From assembly GCF_011064845.1 (NCBI RefSeq), contig NZ_CP049015.1, positions 4,464,001 to 4,528,000 on the forward strand: 64,000 nt of DNA, in the 5' to 3' direction. Of the stretch, positions 47,076-58,216 are shown piece by piece. A program made the position numbers and the translations under genes. The notes under the pieces are model-generated. The model did no database searches. It saw only the letters and a list, made by a program, of their open reading frames with translations, and was not told where the DNA came from. The DNA is from Citrobacter freundii ATCC 8090 = MTCC 1658 = NBRC 12681 (GTDB lineage Bacteria > Pseudomonadota > Gammaproteobacteria > Enterobacterales > Enterobacteriaceae). How positions within the stretch are numbered: the stretch's first letter is position 1; every line of letters begins with the position of its first letter.

Positions 47076-48431
47076 TTAACGGTGCAGCCAGGCCGGCAGC
47101 CAGTCGCCGTGAGACGCGATCAGGTCGTCCACCAGCGCATAAATCTCTTCAATCCCCAGTACCGCGGCGGTATGCGGATCCATCATCGCTGCGTGATAAA
47201 CACGATCGCGGTTCTCCGTCAGGATGGCTTCCGTTAGCAGAGTCTGAACATTGATATTGGTTTGCATCATAGCCGCCAAATGTGACGGGAGAGCACCGAC
47301 TTTCGTTGGCTGAATACCATTCGCATCAACCAGACAAGCGACTTCAACACAGCAACCTTGTGGCAGGTTATCGATCAGATTGTCATTGCGAACGTTGCCA
47401 TACACGACGCTCGGTTCACCGGTCCAGATAGCGTTCATGATAGTGCTGGCATATTCGCGCGACGGTTTAATGTCGATCCGCTCAGCCGTTTTGTACTCTT
47501 CCAGCTCTTTTTTCCAGTTCGCCAACTGTTCCACACAACGTTTCGGATATTCATCCAATGGCACCTTATAGCGCTCAATCAGATCTTCACGCCCCGGTTT
47601 GATAAACCACGGCGTATATTCGGCGAAGTGTTCCGACGATTCGGTGACGAAATACCCCAGTTTTTTGAACATTTCATAGCGCACAATGTTCTGGCAACGG
47701 GTATTTCCGTGAATATTCGGTTTCGGTGCCTGACCGGATTCATAGGCCGCCAGCAGCTCCGGGTAGAGATTCACATAGGCGCCGTCCGCCGTTTTGCGCT
47801 CCAGCTCCAGATAAAATGCCATATGGTTGATCCCGGCACTGCGATAGCGCAAAGAGGCAGGGTCAATGTTCAGATCGCGGGCCAACTCCTCCGCCGTCCC
47901 CTGCACCGAATGACACAGCCCAACCTGCTTAATATGCGGATAGCGTGCATACATTGCCCAGGTGTTCATCGCCATCGGGTTAACGTAGTTAAGCATGGTG
48001 GCCTGCGGACAGACTTCGGTCATATCCTCACAAATCTGCCATAAATGCGGAATGGTGCGCAGCGCGCGCATAATGCCGCCCGGCCCCAGCGTGTCGGCAA
48101 TCGTCTGCTCCAGACCATGGCGTTTACACACCGTAAAATCGGTGACGGTACAGGGTTCATAGCCGCCGATCTGGAAAGCGACCACCACAAAATCAGCATC
48201 CTGTAATGCTGCTTTTTGATCGGTATAGCAGGTGATTCGTCCAGACGCGCCCGCAGAATCCATCAACTTGCGCACAACAACGTGTGACTCTTCCAGACGC
48301 GTAGGATCGAGATCCATCAAGGCGATATGCGCAGATTTAAGCGCATCGCGGTGAAAGACGTCCCCAAGAATATTTTTGACGAAAATCGTGGAACCGGCGC
48401 CGATAAAGGTAATTTTGGGTGCAGACATCAT
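47076..48431 (-). CDS. melA: Alpha-galactosidase MelA (family GH4)
   Basis: A 451-residue NAD+- and Mn2+-dependent glycosidase that hydrolyses melibiose to galactose and glucose, the same length as E. coli MelA. The N-terminal Rossmann motif [11 protein letters not shown] and the GH4 metal-site region [12 protein letters not shown], with the cysteine of GLCHSVQGT, are present. Of the two adjacent ATG codons I use the first, which gives the E. coli length; GGAG lies upstream. It is intact, whereas its operon partner melB is not. Confidence 0.97.
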   Translation of the reverse strand: MMSAPKITFIGAGSTIFVKNILGDVFHRDALKSAHIALMDLDPTRLEESHVVVRKLMDSAGASGRITCYTDQKAALQDADFVVVAFQIGGYEPCTVTDFTVCKRHGLEQTIADTLGPGGIMRALRTIPHLWQICEDMTEVCPQATMLNYVNPMAMNTWAMYARYPHIKQVGLCHSVQGTAEELARDLNIDPASLRYRSAGINHMAFYLELERKTADGAYVNLYPELLAAYESGQAPKPNIHGNTRCQNIVRYEMFKKLGYFVTESSEHFAEYTPWFIKPGREDLIERYKVPLDEYPKRCVEQLANWKKELEEYKTAERIDIKPSREYASTIMNAIWTGEPSVVYGNVRNDNLIDNLPQGCCVEVACLVDANGIQPTKVGALPSHLAAMMQTNINVQTLLTEAILTENRDRVYHAAMMDPHTAAVLGIEEIYALVDDLIASHGDWLPAWLHR

Positions 48432-48509
48432 GACTCTCCAGAACATTAGTAAACACAGTCATGGTGGCACAGCGTATAGCTGAAAACTTCCGACTTCTCT
48501 GCTGAGCAT

Positions 48510-48562
48510 TCCCATAAACTCAGATCATCACTCTGCACCCTATTGGATCTGAGTTTATGGGA
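48510..48562. promoter_or_regulatory. Perfect inverted repeat in the melA-melR intergenic region, probable MelR operator pair
   Basis: A perfect 17-bp inverted repeat: TCCCATAAACTCAGATC at 48510-48526 and its reverse complement at 48546-48562, with 19 bases between. It lies in the 269-base gap between divergent melA and melR. In E. coli MelR binds several 18-bp sites here together with CRP to activate melAB and to repress melR, and this spacing fits a pair of facing sites (inference). Confidence 0.75.
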
Positions 48563-48700
48563 CAAAATTACCCAAAAAGCAGAGTATGTGGCCGCAAAAT
48601 GTCGCTATGCTCAATGGTAACGGTCCAATTTGTGTCCTGATTCTCAGCCTTAATACGTGTTAAATGACATGATTCTGATAATTCAGGAAATGGAGCAACC

Positions 48701-49633
48701 ATGAGTACATTACCGACATCGCCTCTTCCTCCCGATCCGCACATGTGCAGTAGCGATGAAGAACAAACCCGCAGCCCGCTATCGCTGTACTCAGAATATC
48801 AACGGATGGATATCGAGTTGCGCTCACCGCATGCTATGCCAGCCAGCCATTGGCATGGGCAGGTGGAGATCAATGTGCCGTTTGATGGTGACGTCGAGTA
48901 TCTGATCAACAACGAAGTCGTACAGATAAAACAGGGACACATCACGCTATTCTGGGCCTGCACACCGCATCAACTCACGCGTCCGGGCAGTTGCCAAAGT
49001 ATGGCTATCTTCAATTTACCGATGCACCTTTTCCTCTCCTGGCCGCTGGATCGCGAGTTGATCAACCATGTTACCCATGGAATGGTCATCAAATCGCTGG
49101 CGTCGCAGCAGTTGAGCACCTTTGAAGTTCAGCGCTGGCAACAGGAACTGAACAACCCGAACGAACAAATTCGCCAGCTCGCCATTGATGAAATTGGTCT
49201 GATGCTCAAGCGGTTTAGCCTTTCCGGCTGGCAGCCTATACTCGTCAATAAAACCTCGCGGACCCACAAAAACAGCGTGTCTCGGCACGCCCAGTTTTAC
49301 GTCAGCCAAATGCTGAGCTTTATTGCCGATAACTACGATCAGGCGCTCACCATCAACGACGTCGCGGAACACGTGAAGCTCAACGCCAACTACGCGATGG
49401 GGATTTTCCAACGCGTGATGCAACTCACCCTGAAGCAGTACATCACGGCAATGCGGATCAATCACGTCCGCGCATTACTTAGCGATACCGATAAAACCAT
49501 TCTCGACGTTGCGTTGACCGCCGGATTCCGTTCCAGCAGCCGTTTTTATGACACCTTCAGCAAGTTTGTCGGCATGTCGCCGCAGCAGTACCGCAAACTA
49601 AGCCAGCAGCATCGGCAAACAATGGCTGGTTGA
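48701..49633 (+). CDS. melR: Melibiose operon activator MelR
   Basis: A 310-residue AraC-family regulator that responds to melibiose. The N-terminal cupin sensor domain (about 40-130, with SHWHGQVEINVPF) is followed by a C-terminal double helix-turn-helix (about 205-305) containing LTINDVAEHVKLNANYAMGIFQ and the AraC signature ending GMSPQQYRKL. It is about eight residues longer than E. coli MelR, with a Pro-rich N-terminal extension. GGAG precedes the ATG. It is divergent from melA-melB. Confidence 0.96.
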   Translation: MSTLPTSPLPPDPHMCSSDEEQTRSPLSLYSEYQRMDIELRSPHAMPASHWHGQVEINVPFDGDVEYLINNEVVQIKQGHITLFWACTPHQLTRPGSCQSMAIFNLPMHLFLSWPLDRELINHVTHGMVIKSLASQQLSTFEVQRWQQELNNPNEQIRQLAIDEIGLMLKRFSLSGWQPILVNKTSRTHKNSVSRHAQFYVSQMLSFIADNYDQALTINDVAEHVKLNANYAMGIFQRVMQLTLKQYITAMRINHVRALLSDTDKTILDVALTAGFRSSSRFYDTFSKFVGMSPQQYRKLSQQHRQTMAG

Positions 49634-49867
49634 TATCATTCGGCCATATCAGTATCAGCCAAAAAAATATTCCCCCTGTCGATAAACGGTGGTGAAAAAC
49701 CGCCAACAAGCAAACGTAACCATATGTTTAAAAACAAATTAAACATAAATCAGACTATTTTTCACCCGCTTTACAGCCCGTTTTGACAGGATAATACTTG
49801 CCTGCGTCACATTCATACGGTGTGTCTGCAATTCATAGATTGCAACCTTTCCACAACCGGGTAAAAG

Positions 49868-52138
49868 ATGATGAAAGTATTAATTGTTGAAAGTGAGTTT
49901 CTGCATCAGGACACCTGGGTCGGTAGCGCTGTCGAACGTCTGGCTGACGCATTAAGCCGCCAAAATGTTACCGTCATTAAGTCCACCTCATTCGACGATG
50001 GCTACGCAATCCTCGCCGCCAATGAAGCCATTGATTGCCTGATGTTCAGCTATCAAATGGAACAACAAGACGAACACCTGAACGTCAGGCAATTGATCGG
50101 CAAGCTCCACGAGCGCCAGCAAAACGTTCCCGTATTCCTGCTGGGCGATCGCGAAAAAGCCACCGCATCGCTGGATCGCGACCTGCTGGAGCTTGTCGAT
50201 GAATTCGCCTGGATTCTGGAGGACAGCGCTGACTTTATCGCTGGCCGTGCCATCGCAGCGATGACTCGCTATCGTCAGCAGTTGTTACCACCGCTGTTCA
50301 ACGCCCTGATGAAATACAGCAATGTCCATGAGTATTCCTGGGCTGCACCGGGTCACCAGGGCGGTGTCGGTTTCACCAAAACACCTGCCGGTCGACTGTA
50401 CCATGACTACTACGGTGAGAATCTCTTCCGTACCGACATGGGGATTGAACGTACCAATCTCGGTTCTTTACTCGACCATACAGGCGCATTTGGGGAAAGT
50501 GAAAAAAATGCTGCCCGCGTGTTCGGTGCCGACCGTTCCTGGTCCGTAGTGGTCGGGACTTCCGGCTCTAACCGCACCATCATGCAGGCCTGCATGACCG
50601 ACAACGACGTCGTGGTGCTGGATCGTAACTGCCATAAATCCATCGAACAGGGGCTGATCCTCACCGGGGCAAAACCGGTGTACATGGTGCCAAGCCGCAA
50701 CCGGTACGGCATTATCGGGCCTATCTACCCGCAAGAAATGCAGCCTGAAACTTTACAGAAAAAAATCAGCGAAAGCCCGCTGACCAAAGGCAAAACTGGG
50801 CAAAAACCGTCTTACAGCGTTGTGACCAACTGTACCTACGACGGTGTTTGCTACAACGCCAAAGAGGCGCAGGATCTGCTCGCACAAACCAGCGATCGCA
50901 TCCACTTCGATGAAGCCTGGTACGGCTATGCTCGCTTCAACCCAATTTATGCCGATCACTACGCCATGCGTGGCGCGCCGGGCGATCATAACGGTCCTAC
51001 CGTTTTTGCCACCCACTCGACCCACAAACTGCTGAATGCGCTCTCTCAGGCATCTTACATTCACGTTCGTGAAGGGCGTGGGGCCGTGAACTTCTCCCGC
51101 TTTAACCAGGCGTACATGATGCACGCCACCACCTCTCCGCTGTATGCTATCTGCGCCTCAAACGACGTGGCGGTCTCCATGATGGACGGTAACAGCGGCC
51201 TGTCGCTCACTCAGGAAGTGATCGACGAAGCAGTCGATTTCCGTCAGGCCATGGCACGGTTGTACAAAGAGTTCACCGCCGAAGGCGACTGGTTCTTCAA
51301 ACCGTGGAACAAAGAAGTGGTAACCGATCCGCAGACCGGTAAAACCTATGACTTTGCCGACGCGCCAGCCACATTGCTGGCTACCGATCAGAACTGCTGG
51401 GTGATGCGTCCGGGTGAATCCTGGCACGGCTTTAAAGACCTGCCGGATAACTGGAGCATGCTGGACCCGATCAAAGTCAGCATTCTGGCACCGGGGATGG
51501 GCGACGATGGCGAACTGGAAGAGAACGGCGTACCGGCTGCACTGGTTACCGCCTGGCTTGGCCGCCACGGCATCGTGCCGACCCGAACCACCGATTTCCA
51601 GATTATGTTCCTGTTCTCCATGGGGATTACCCGCGGGAAATGGGGCACACTGATTAACACGCTGTGCTCTTTCAAACACCACTACGATGCCAATACCCCG
51701 CTGGCACAGGTGATGCCAGAACTGGTTGAGGAACATCCTGACACTTATGCCAACATGGGTATTCACGATCTGGGCGACACCATGTTCGCCTGGCTGAAAG
51801 AGAACAACCCAGGCAGCCGTCTCAATGCAGCCTACTCCGGTCTGCCGGATGCGGATATTACTCCGCGTGACGCTTACAACGCGATAGTCAGTGACAACGT
51901 TGAGATGGTGGCGATTGAAAATCTGGCGGGACGTATTGCGGCAAACTCCGTGATCCCTTACCCACCGGGAATTCCGATGCTGCTGTCCGGTGAAAACTTT
52001 GGCGATGCCAACAGCCCGCAAATTGGGTACCTGCGTTCGTTGCAGTCCTGGGACCACCACTTCCCTGGATTTGAACATGAAACCGAAGGAACGGAAATTA
52101 TTGACGGTGTTTATCACGTTATGTGCGTGAAAGCATAA
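49868..52138 (+). CDS. adiA: Biodegradative (acid-inducible) arginine decarboxylase AdiA
   Basis: A 756-residue PLP-dependent fold-I decarboxylase that turns arginine to agmatine and consumes a cytoplasmic proton, the core of the arginine-dependent acid-resistance system. The N-terminal wing (about 1-130) resembles a response-regulator fold. The PLP lysine is in STHKLLNALSQ (about 386). GTSGSNR and FDEAWYGYARF contact the cofactor. The C-terminal domain is complete. Two adjacent ATG codons open the frame, so the start may be one codon later. A terminator follows, and adiY and adiC are downstream. Confidence 0.98.
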   Translation: MMKVLIVESEFLHQDTWVGSAVERLADALSRQNVTVIKSTSFDDGYAILAANEAIDCLMFSYQMEQQDEHLNVRQLIGKLHERQQNVPVFLLGDREKATASLDRDLLELVDEFAWILEDSADFIAGRAIAAMTRYRQQLLPPLFNALMKYSNVHEYSWAAPGHQGGVGFTKTPAGRLYHDYYGENLFRTDMGIERTNLGSLLDHTGAFGESEKNAARVFGADRSWSVVVGTSGSNRTIMQACMTDNDVVVLDRNCHKSIEQGLILTGAKPVYMVPSRNRYGIIGPIYPQEMQPETLQKKISESPLTKGKTGQKPSYSVVTNCTYDGVCYNAKEAQDLLAQTSDRIHFDEAWYGYARFNPIYADHYAMRGAPGDHNGPTVFATHSTHKLLNALSQASYIHVREGRGAVNFSRFNQAYMMHATTSPLYAICASNDVAVSMMDGNSGLSLTQEVIDEAVDFRQAMARLYKEFTAEGDWFFKPWNKEVVTDPQTGKTYDFADAPATLLATDQNCWVMRPGESWHGFKDLPDNWSMLDPIKVSILAPGMGDDGELEENGVPAALVTAWLGRHGIVPTRTTDFQIMFLFSMGITRGKWGTLINTLCSFKHHYDANTPLAQVMPELVEEHPDTYANMGIHDLGDTMFAWLKENNPGSRLNAAYSGLPDADITPRDAYNAIVSDNVEMVAIENLAGRIAANSVIPYPPGIPMLLSGENFGDANSPQIGYLRSLQSWDHHFPGFEHETEGTEIIDGVYHVMCVKA

Positions 52139-52235
52139 GGTCTCTTTTTAGATAGTCCGATGTTTAAGGTAGACATGTCATTCTTGAGTAATTCCTGAGT
52201 ATTGCTGCAAAACAATAACACTGTCATACCTTTTT

Positions 52236-52261
52236 GCGCGGGACCACCCCGCGCTTTTTTT
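52236..52261 (+). terminator. Terminator of adiA
   Basis: GC-rich stem GCGCGGG / CCCGCGC with a five-base loop and seven T, 97 bases after the adiA stop. Confidence 0.92.
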
Positions 52262-52449
52262 ATACGCAAATAGCATCTTTCCACTTGCGTAAAAAAATGT
52301 GTACATAAGAAAAATCCCACCAAACATTGTAATTAATTTCAGACACGTTATTTTATTGCGGTCCTGGTTTCATCATACAATTTCAATTTAGCCGATTTGG
52401 CTCATCTGATGTTGAGCTACGGTGTTTTTTCATATTCCTGGAGTTGGGT
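52262..52449 (+). promoter_or_regulatory. adiY upstream region
   Basis: The remainder of the 311-base adiA-adiY gap after the terminator. It is AT-rich and must hold the adiY promoter. I see no clear promoter or operator. Confidence 0.4.
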
Positions 52450-53211
52450 ATGAAGCTTTGCAGCAAAGAAGCTTGTGTTGTTGTATTAACGGAGAAGGAT
52501 GTTTGGTTAAGGATTAACGGTAAAGAAGCCATCAGTTTAAAAGCTAATCATATGGCACTGGTGGCATGCGATAATAATATTATCGATTTTTCATCACTTA
52601 ATAACGCATTGGTCGTACATATTAGCCGCGATATCATTAAAGACTATCTGCGCTTTTTAAATAAAGACCTTTCACAGATCCCACTCTGGCAACGCAGTGC
52701 CAGCCCAGTAATGACCTCAGCGTGTCTGACGCCGGATGTCTTCAGGGTGGCTGCCCAACATAGCGTAATGGACACAGTGAACGAAGCTGAAAGAGAGCGT
52801 ACGCGCTCGCTACTGTTCACGGTGTTATCACGCTTTCTCGACAGCAAAAAGTTTATCTCTTTGCTCATGTATATGCTGCGCAACTGTATCAGCGACAGCG
52901 TTTATCACATTATTGAGAGCGATATACATAAAGACTGGAATTTAAGCATGGTTGCCAGTTGCTTATGCCTGAGTCCCAGTTTGTTAAAGAAAAAGCTCAA
53001 AAGTGAAAATACAAGTTACAGCCAAATAATTACCACCTGTCGCATGCGATATGCCGTCAATCAATTACTGATGGACGGCAAAAACATTTCCCAGGTCTCT
53101 CAACTATGTGGATATAACAGTACCTCATACTTTATCTCCGTATTCAAAGAGTTCTATGGGATGACGCCTCTGCATTATGTTAGTCAACATAGGGAGCCAT
53201 CCGCCGCCTGA
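52450..53211 (+). CDS. adiY: AraC-family regulator AdiY
   Basis: A 253-residue activator of adiA under acid and anaerobic conditions in E. coli. The N-terminal half is variable. The C-terminal double helix-turn-helix (about 150-250) is almost identical to E. coli, with DWNLSMVASCLCLSPSLLKKKLK and ISQVSQLCGYNSTSYFISVFKEFYGMTP. ATG 52450 has GGAG six bases upstream and matches the E. coli start; the TTG two codons earlier lies on that site. It sits between adiA and adiC, as in E. coli. Confidence 0.96.
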   Translation: MKLCSKEACVVVLTEKDVWLRINGKEAISLKANHMALVACDNNIIDFSSLNNALVVHISRDIIKDYLRFLNKDLSQIPLWQRSASPVMTSACLTPDVFRVAAQHSVMDTVNEAERERTRSLLFTVLSRFLDSKKFISLLMYMLRNCISDSVYHIIESDIHKDWNLSMVASCLCLSPSLLKKKLKSENTSYSQIITTCRMRYAVNQLLMDGKNISQVSQLCGYNSTSYFISVFKEFYGMTPLHYVSQHREPSAA

Positions 53212-53338
53212 TTTTTAATCAGTTAGCGATAAGCCATAATAATATCAGCATTAGCGATACCCCAGCTCCGTCATCATTAAACAGACTTTTGACGAGGTAT
53301 GATAAGGCGTCATTTATCCTTATCAGGAGTTAGAAAAT

Positions 53339-54676
53339 ATGTCGACGGATGCTGATGCTCACAAAGTGGGCTTAATCCCCGTCACCCTTATGGTGTCGGG
53401 GAATATTATGGGTTCCGGTGTATTCCTGCTACCCGCAAACCTTGCGTCAACTGGCGGGATTGCAATCTACGGATGGTTGGTCACGATTATCGGTGCTCTG
53501 GCACTGTCGATGGTGTACGCCAAAATGTCGTCCTTAGACTCCAGTCCCGGTGGTTCTTATGCTTACGCCCGCCGCTGCTTCGGTCCTTTTTTGGGCTACC
53601 AGACCAACGTACTGTACTGGCTGGCCTGCTGGATTGGTAACATCGCCATGGTGGTCATTGGCGTCGGTTACCTGAGCTACTTCTTCCCCATCTTAAAAGA
53701 TCCGCTGGTCCTGACGCTGACCTGTGTCGTCGTGCTGTGGATCTTCGTATTACTGAACATTGTCGGACCGAAAATGATCACCCGCGTGCAGGCCGTCGCA
53801 ACGGTACTGGCGCTGGTACCAATTGTCGGGATTGCCGTCTTCGGCTGGTTCTGGTTCCGCGGTGAAACCTATATGGCGGCCTGGAACGTCAGCGGCATGA
53901 ACACCTTCGGCGCGATTCAAAGCACTCTGAATGTTACCTTATGGTCATTTATCGGGGTAGAAAGCGCCTCCGTCGCGGCTGGCGTGGTTAAAAACCCCAA
54001 ACGTAACGTACCTATCGCCACCATGGGCGGCGTGCTGATTGCCGCGGTTTGCTACGTGCTCTCCACCACCGCGATCATGGGTATGATCCCTAACGCGGCG
54101 CTACGTGTTTCAGCCTCTCCGTTCGGTGATGCCGCACGCATGGCGCTGGGTGACACCGCAGGGGCAATTGTCTCCTTCTGTGCTGCGGCCGGGTGTCTTG
54201 GTTCTCTGGGCGGCTGGACGCTGCTTGCCGGGCAAACCGCCAAAGCCGCAGCCGATGACGGCCTGTTCCCACCGATTTTTGCCCGCGTGAACAAAGCCGG
54301 TACGCCAGTGGCCGGGTTAATTATCGTCGGCATTCTGATGACCATCTTCCAGTTCAGCAGCATGTCGCCGAACGCAGCGAAAGAGTTTGGTCTGGTCTCT
54401 TCGGTCTCCGTTATCTTCACCCTGGTGCCGTATCTGTACACCTGCGCCGCGCTGCTGCTGCTCGGCCATGGTCACTTTGGTAAAGCACGCCCGATGTACT
54501 TACTGGTGACCTTTATCGCCTTTGTCTACTGCATCTGGGCGGTTGTCGGTTCCGGAGCCAAAGAAGTGATGTGGTCGTTCGTCACGTTGATGATCATCAC
54601 CGCGCTGTACGCACTGAACTACAACCGGATCCATAAAAACCCGTATCCACTGGATGCCCCGGTAAACAATAACTAA
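53339..54676 (+). CDS. adiC: Arginine/agmatine antiporter AdiC
   Basis: A 445-residue APC-family exchanger that imports arginine and exports agmatine, the partner of AdiA. Twelve hydrophobic helices are visible. The TM1 substrate loop [10 protein letters not shown] (20-29, with S26) binds the substrate carboxylate in the known structures, and [10 protein letters not shown] in TM6 carries the region of the gating W202. Same length as E. coli AdiC. It is separated from adiY by 127 bases with CAGGAG before the ATG. Confidence 0.98.
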   Translation: MSTDADAHKVGLIPVTLMVSGNIMGSGVFLLPANLASTGGIAIYGWLVTIIGALALSMVYAKMSSLDSSPGGSYAYARRCFGPFLGYQTNVLYWLACWIGNIAMVVIGVGYLSYFFPILKDPLVLTLTCVVVLWIFVLLNIVGPKMITRVQAVATVLALVPIVGIAVFGWFWFRGETYMAAWNVSGMNTFGAIQSTLNVTLWSFIGVESASVAAGVVKNPKRNVPIATMGGVLIAAVCYVLSTTAIMGMIPNAALRVSASPFGDAARMALGDTAGAIVSFCAAAGCLGSLGGWTLLAGQTAKAAADDGLFPPIFARVNKAGTPVAGLIIVGILMTIFQFSSMSPNAAKEFGLVSSVSVIFTLVPYLYTCAALLLLGHGHFGKARPMYLLVTFIAFVYCIWAVVGSGAKEVMWSFVTLMIITALYALNYNRIHKNPYPLDAPVNNN

Positions 54677-54691
54677 CACCAACAATCGTCG

Positions 54692-54720
54692 TGGCCCGAT
54701 GGCGTAAGTTCATCGGGCCA
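54692..54720 (+). terminator. Hairpin after adiC
   Basis: Perfect 10-bp stem TGGCCCGATG / CATCGGGCCA with a nine-base loop, 15 bases after the adiC stop. No T-run follows, so termination may be weak. Confidence 0.5.
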
Positions 54721-54759
54721 ACGTTCTCCCACCGCTCTTCGAAACATCAACATTAAGAA

Positions 54760-54776
54760 CTTAAGGTTGGCTTAAT
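54760..54776 (+). promoter_or_regulatory. PmrA (BasR) box upstream of eptA
   Basis: CTTAAGGTTGGCTTAAT fits the PmrA half-site pair YTTAAK-N5-YTTAAK exactly. It lies 46 bases before the eptA start. CATAGT (54801-54806) is a possible -10. The same 17-mer occurs before pmrR. Confidence 0.9.
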
Positions 54777-54822
54777 TTTACTTTGAGAGGATTTGCGCCA
54801 CATAGTCGATGGAACCCCCTTA

Positions 54823-56460
54823 ATGTTAAAGCTCTTGTTTAAAAGGCCCACTCTCGGGCTAATCAGCTGGCTTCTGCTGATCTCATTTTATCTTGCGACC
54901 TTCCTGAACATTGCGTTCTATAAACAAGTGCTGCAAGACCTGCCTCTGGACTCTGTGCGTAACGTGCTGGTGTTTTTATCAATGCCGGTGGTCGCGTTCA
55001 GCGTCATGAACATTGTGCTGACACTGGCCTCATTCCTGTGGCTTAATCGCCTGGTGGCGTGCATTTTCATTCTGGTTGGCGCATCGGCCCAATATTTCAT
55101 CATGACCTACGGCATCATCATCGACCGCTCAATGATCGCCAATATGATGGACACCACCCCCGCCGAAACCTTTGCTTTGCTGACGCCACAACTGCTCATC
55201 ACGCTCGGGGTGAGCGGCATTCTGGCCGCACTTATTGCCTGCTGGGTAAAAATCAAACCGATCACGTCTGTCATGCGCAGCATACTGTTTCGTGGCGCGA
55301 ACATTCTGATTTCCGCACTGCTGATCGTGCTGGTCGCTGCGTTCTTCTATAAAGATTACGCTTCACTGTTTCGCAACAACAAAGAACTGGTGAAATCCCT
55401 CAGTCCATCCAACAGCATTGTGGCGACGTCATCCTGGTATTCACACCAGAGGCTGGCCCACCTGCCGCTGGTACGCATTGGCGAAGATGCACACCGCAAT
55501 CCGTTGATGGTGAAAGAAAAGCGTAAGAACCTGACGATTGTGGTTCTCGGCGAGACTTCACGTGGCGATAACTTCTCGCTGTCAGGCTATTCGCGCCAGA
55601 CCAACCCACTGCTGGAAAAAGATAATGTGGTCTATTTCCCCCGCACAACGTCCTGCGGAACGGCAACGGCAGTATCAGTACCCTGCATGTTCTCGGATAT
55701 GCCACGCGCGCACTACGACGAAGAACTGGCGCAGCATCAGGAAGGCGTGCTCGACATTATTCAACGGGCGGGAATTAACGTTCTGTGGAACGATAACGAC
55801 GGCGGCTGCAAAGGGGCTTGTGACCGGGTTCCACACCAGAATATGACTAAGCTGAACCTGCCGGGGCAGTGTATTGACGGTGAATGCTACGATGAAGTCC
55901 TGTTCCACGGGCTGGAAGAGTACATTAATAACCTGAAAGGCGACGGCGTGATTGTGTTGCATACCATCGGCAGCCACGGTCCGACCTATTACAACCGCTA
56001 TCCTGCGCAGTTTAAGAAATTTACGCCAACCTGCGATACCAACGAAATCCAGACCTGTTCACAGCAACAGTTGGTCAATACTTACGACAACACTATTCTT
56101 TACGTTGACTATATTGTTGATAAAGCAATCAATATACTGAAAGAGCACCAGGATAATTTCACCACCAGCCTGGTCTATCTTTCCGATCACGGCGAATCCT
56201 TAGGGGAAAATGGCGTCTATTTGCACGGCCTGCCGTATTCGATTGCACCTGATACGCAAAAACATGTGCCGATGCTGCTGTGGCTCTCCGAGGATTATCA
56301 GCAACGCTATCAGGTCTCTCAGACATGTTTGCAAAAACGGGCAAGCTCAGAAGATTTCTCACAGGATAATCTCTTCTCAACCCTGCTGGGATTAACGGGC
56401 GTACAAACACAGAAATATCAGGCGGCGGATGATATTCTGCAACCCTGCCGGGGAGGCTAA
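54823..56460 (+). CDS. eptA: Lipid A phosphoethanolamine transferase EptA (PmrC)
   Basis: A 545-residue inner-membrane enzyme that adds phosphoethanolamine to lipid A phosphates, lowering the negative charge and polymyxin binding. Five N-terminal membrane helices (about 10-175) precede a periplasmic alkaline-phosphatase-type domain. The zinc and catalytic residues are visible: E243 (GETSRGDN), nucleophile T280 (GTATAVS), D455 and H456 (LSDHGES). Several cysteines near 278-412 suit the known disulfides. The start MLKLLFKRP follows E. coli; an open ten-codon extension covers the promoter. basR begins five bases after the stop. Confidence 0.97.
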   Translation: MLKLLFKRPTLGLISWLLLISFYLATFLNIAFYKQVLQDLPLDSVRNVLVFLSMPVVAFSVMNIVLTLASFLWLNRLVACIFILVGASAQYFIMTYGIIIDRSMIANMMDTTPAETFALLTPQLLITLGVSGILAALIACWVKIKPITSVMRSILFRGANILISALLIVLVAAFFYKDYASLFRNNKELVKSLSPSNSIVATSSWYSHQRLAHLPLVRIGEDAHRNPLMVKEKRKNLTIVVLGETSRGDNFSLSGYSRQTNPLLEKDNVVYFPRTTSCGTATAVSVPCMFSDMPRAHYDEELAQHQEGVLDIIQRAGINVLWNDNDGGCKGACDRVPHQNMTKLNLPGQCIDGECYDEVLFHGLEEYINNLKGDGVIVLHTIGSHGPTYYNRYPAQFKKFTPTCDTNEIQTCSQQQLVNTYDNTILYVDYIVDKAINILKEHQDNFTTSLVYLSDHGESLGENGVYLHGLPYSIAPDTQKHVPMLLWLSEDYQQRYQVSQTCLQKRASSEDFSQDNLFSTLLGLTGVQTQKYQAADDILQPCRGG

Positions 56461-56464
56461 ACGA

Positions 56465-57133
56465 ATGAAAATCCTGATTGTTGAAGATGATACGTTGTTA
56501 TTACAGGGACTGATACTCGCCGCGCAAACAGAAGGCTACGCCTGCGACGGCGTATCCACGGCCCGCGCAGCGGAGCAGTGTCTGGAGAGCGGACATTACA
56601 GTCTGGTGGTCCTCGACCTGGGCTTACCGGATGAAGACGGCCTGCACTTTCTGAACAGAATCAGACAGAAAAAATACACCGTGCCGGTACTTATCCTCAC
56701 CGCCCGCGACACGGTGAAAGACCGTGTCAGCGGACTGGACGTGGGTGCTGATGACTATCTGGTCAAACCGTTCGCACTGGAAGAACTGCACGCCCGCATC
56801 CGGGCGCTGCTGCGTCGGCATAACAATCAGGGTGAAAGTGAACTCATTGTCAGCAACCTGACGCTGAATATCGGTCGGCGCCAGGTGTGGATGGACGGGC
56901 AAGAGGTTATCTTAACGCCGAAAGAATACGCACTCCTGTCACGCCTTATGCTCAAAGCGGGCAGCCCAGTACACCGGGAAATTTTGTATAACGACATCTA
57001 CAGCTGGGATAACGAACCGTCGACCAATACGCTGGAAGTGCACATTCACAATCTGCGCGACAAAGTCGGAAAATCTCGCATCCGCACGGTCAGGGGATTT
57101 GGCTATATGCTGGTTGCCACTGAGGAAAGCTAA
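56465..57133 (+). CDS. basR: Response regulator BasR (PmrA)
   Basis: A 222-residue OmpR-family regulator. The receiver domain has E8-D9-D10 region VEDD, phosphorylation site D51 (VVLDLGLP) and K in LVKPF. The winged-helix DNA-binding domain covers about 125-220 ([17 protein letters not shown] and [15 protein letters not shown]). It binds PmrA boxes to activate eptA, the arn operon and pmrR, and responds to iron, aluminium and low pH through BasS. The start MKILIVEDD lies five bases after eptA; the basS GTG directly follows its stop. Confidence 0.98.
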   Translation: MKILIVEDDTLLLQGLILAAQTEGYACDGVSTARAAEQCLESGHYSLVVLDLGLPDEDGLHFLNRIRQKKYTVPVLILTARDTVKDRVSGLDVGADDYLVKPFALEELHARIRALLRRHNNQGESELIVSNLTLNIGRRQVWMDGQEVILTPKEYALLSRLMLKAGSPVHREILYNDIYSWDNEPSTNTLEVHIHNLRDKVGKSRIRTVRGFGYMLVATEES

Positions 57134-58216
57134 GTGAAGCTGCTGCAATATCTAAAACAACCGCTCCCGCTTCGTCATCGCCTGATGCTGACGATTGGTC
57201 TTATTCTGCTGGTCTTTCAGCTGATTAGCACTTTCTGGTTGTGGCATGAAAGTACCGAGCAAATACAGTTATTCGAACAGGCATTGCGCGAAAATCGCAA
57301 CAACGATCGCCACATCATGCATGAGATCCGCGAGGCCATCGCCAGTCTGATCGTCCCCGGCATCTTTATGGTCAGCCTGGCGCTGCTGATTTGCTACCAG
57401 GCAGTGCGACGTATTACTCGTCCGCTGGCAGATCTGCAAAAAGAGCTGGAGGCGCGGGCAGCCGATAACCTGACCCCGATTGAAATTCACAGCTCAACCA
57501 TTGAGATCCAGGCGGTTGTCTCCGCGCTCAACGACCTGGTAACGCGGCTAACCAGCACGATTGAAAACGAACGCTTATTTACCGCCGATGTCGCTCACGA
57601 ACTGCGCACACCGCTGTCAGGCGTGCGCCTGCATCTGGAATTATTATCCAAAACCCATAAGGTCGACGTTTCGCCGCTAATTGCCCGGCTAGATCAAATG
57701 ATGGACAGCGTATCGCAACTGCTGCAACTCGCCCGCGTCGGACAGTCGTTTTCGGCCGGGAGCTACCAGCATGTCAAGCTGCTGGAGGATGTTATTCTGC
57801 CCTCCTACGATGAACTCAGCACCATGCTGGACCAACGTAAACAGACGCTGCTCCTGCCACAAAGCGCGGCGGACGTTGTCGTGCCTGGTGATGTTACGCT
57901 GTTGCGGATGCTACTACGAAATCTGGTGGAAAACGCGCATCGTTACAGCCCGGAAGGCACCCATATTACGATTAGCCTGAACACAGAGCATGATGCCGTC
58001 CTTGCCGTTGAAGATGAAGGGCCGGGCATTGATGAAAGTAAATGCGGGGAGTTGAGTAAAGCGTTTGTGCGTATGGACAGCCGCTTTGGCGGAATTGGAC
58101 TGGGGCTGAGCATTGTCAGTCGCATCACCCAGTTACATCAAGGGCATTTCTATTTGCAAAATCGCCAGGGAGCCAACGGCACTCGCGCATGGGTGGAATT
58201 GGCGAAAATTCAGTAA
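57134..58216 (+). CDS. basS: Sensor kinase BasS (PmrB)
   Basis: A 360-residue sensor kinase. TM1 (about 16-36) and TM2 (about 70-90) flank a short periplasmic loop with the ExxE iron-binding motifs ESTE (39-42) and EIRE (64-67). HAMP, dimerisation and HATPase domains follow. The phospho-acceptor is H155 in DVAHELRTPL, and the N and G boxes are NLVENAHRYS, EDEGPGID and GIGLGLSIV. It starts with GTG immediately after basR. The C-terminus differs slightly from E. coli (363). The last seven bases overlap the 3' end of pmrR on the other strand. Confidence 0.97.
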   Translation: MKLLQYLKQPLPLRHRLMLTIGLILLVFQLISTFWLWHESTEQIQLFEQALRENRNNDRHIMHEIREAIASLIVPGIFMVSLALLICYQAVRRITRPLADLQKELEARAADNLTPIEIHSSTIEIQAVVSALNDLVTRLTSTIENERLFTADVAHELRTPLSGVRLHLELLSKTHKVDVSPLIARLDQMMDSVSQLLQLARVGQSFSAGSYQHVKLLEDVILPSYDELSTMLDQRKQTLLLPQSAADVVVPGDVTLLRMLLRNLVENAHRYSPEGTHITISLNTEHDAVLAVEDEGPGIDESKCGELSKAFVRMDSRFGGIGLGLSIVSRITQLHQGHFYLQNRQGANGTRAWVELAKIQ

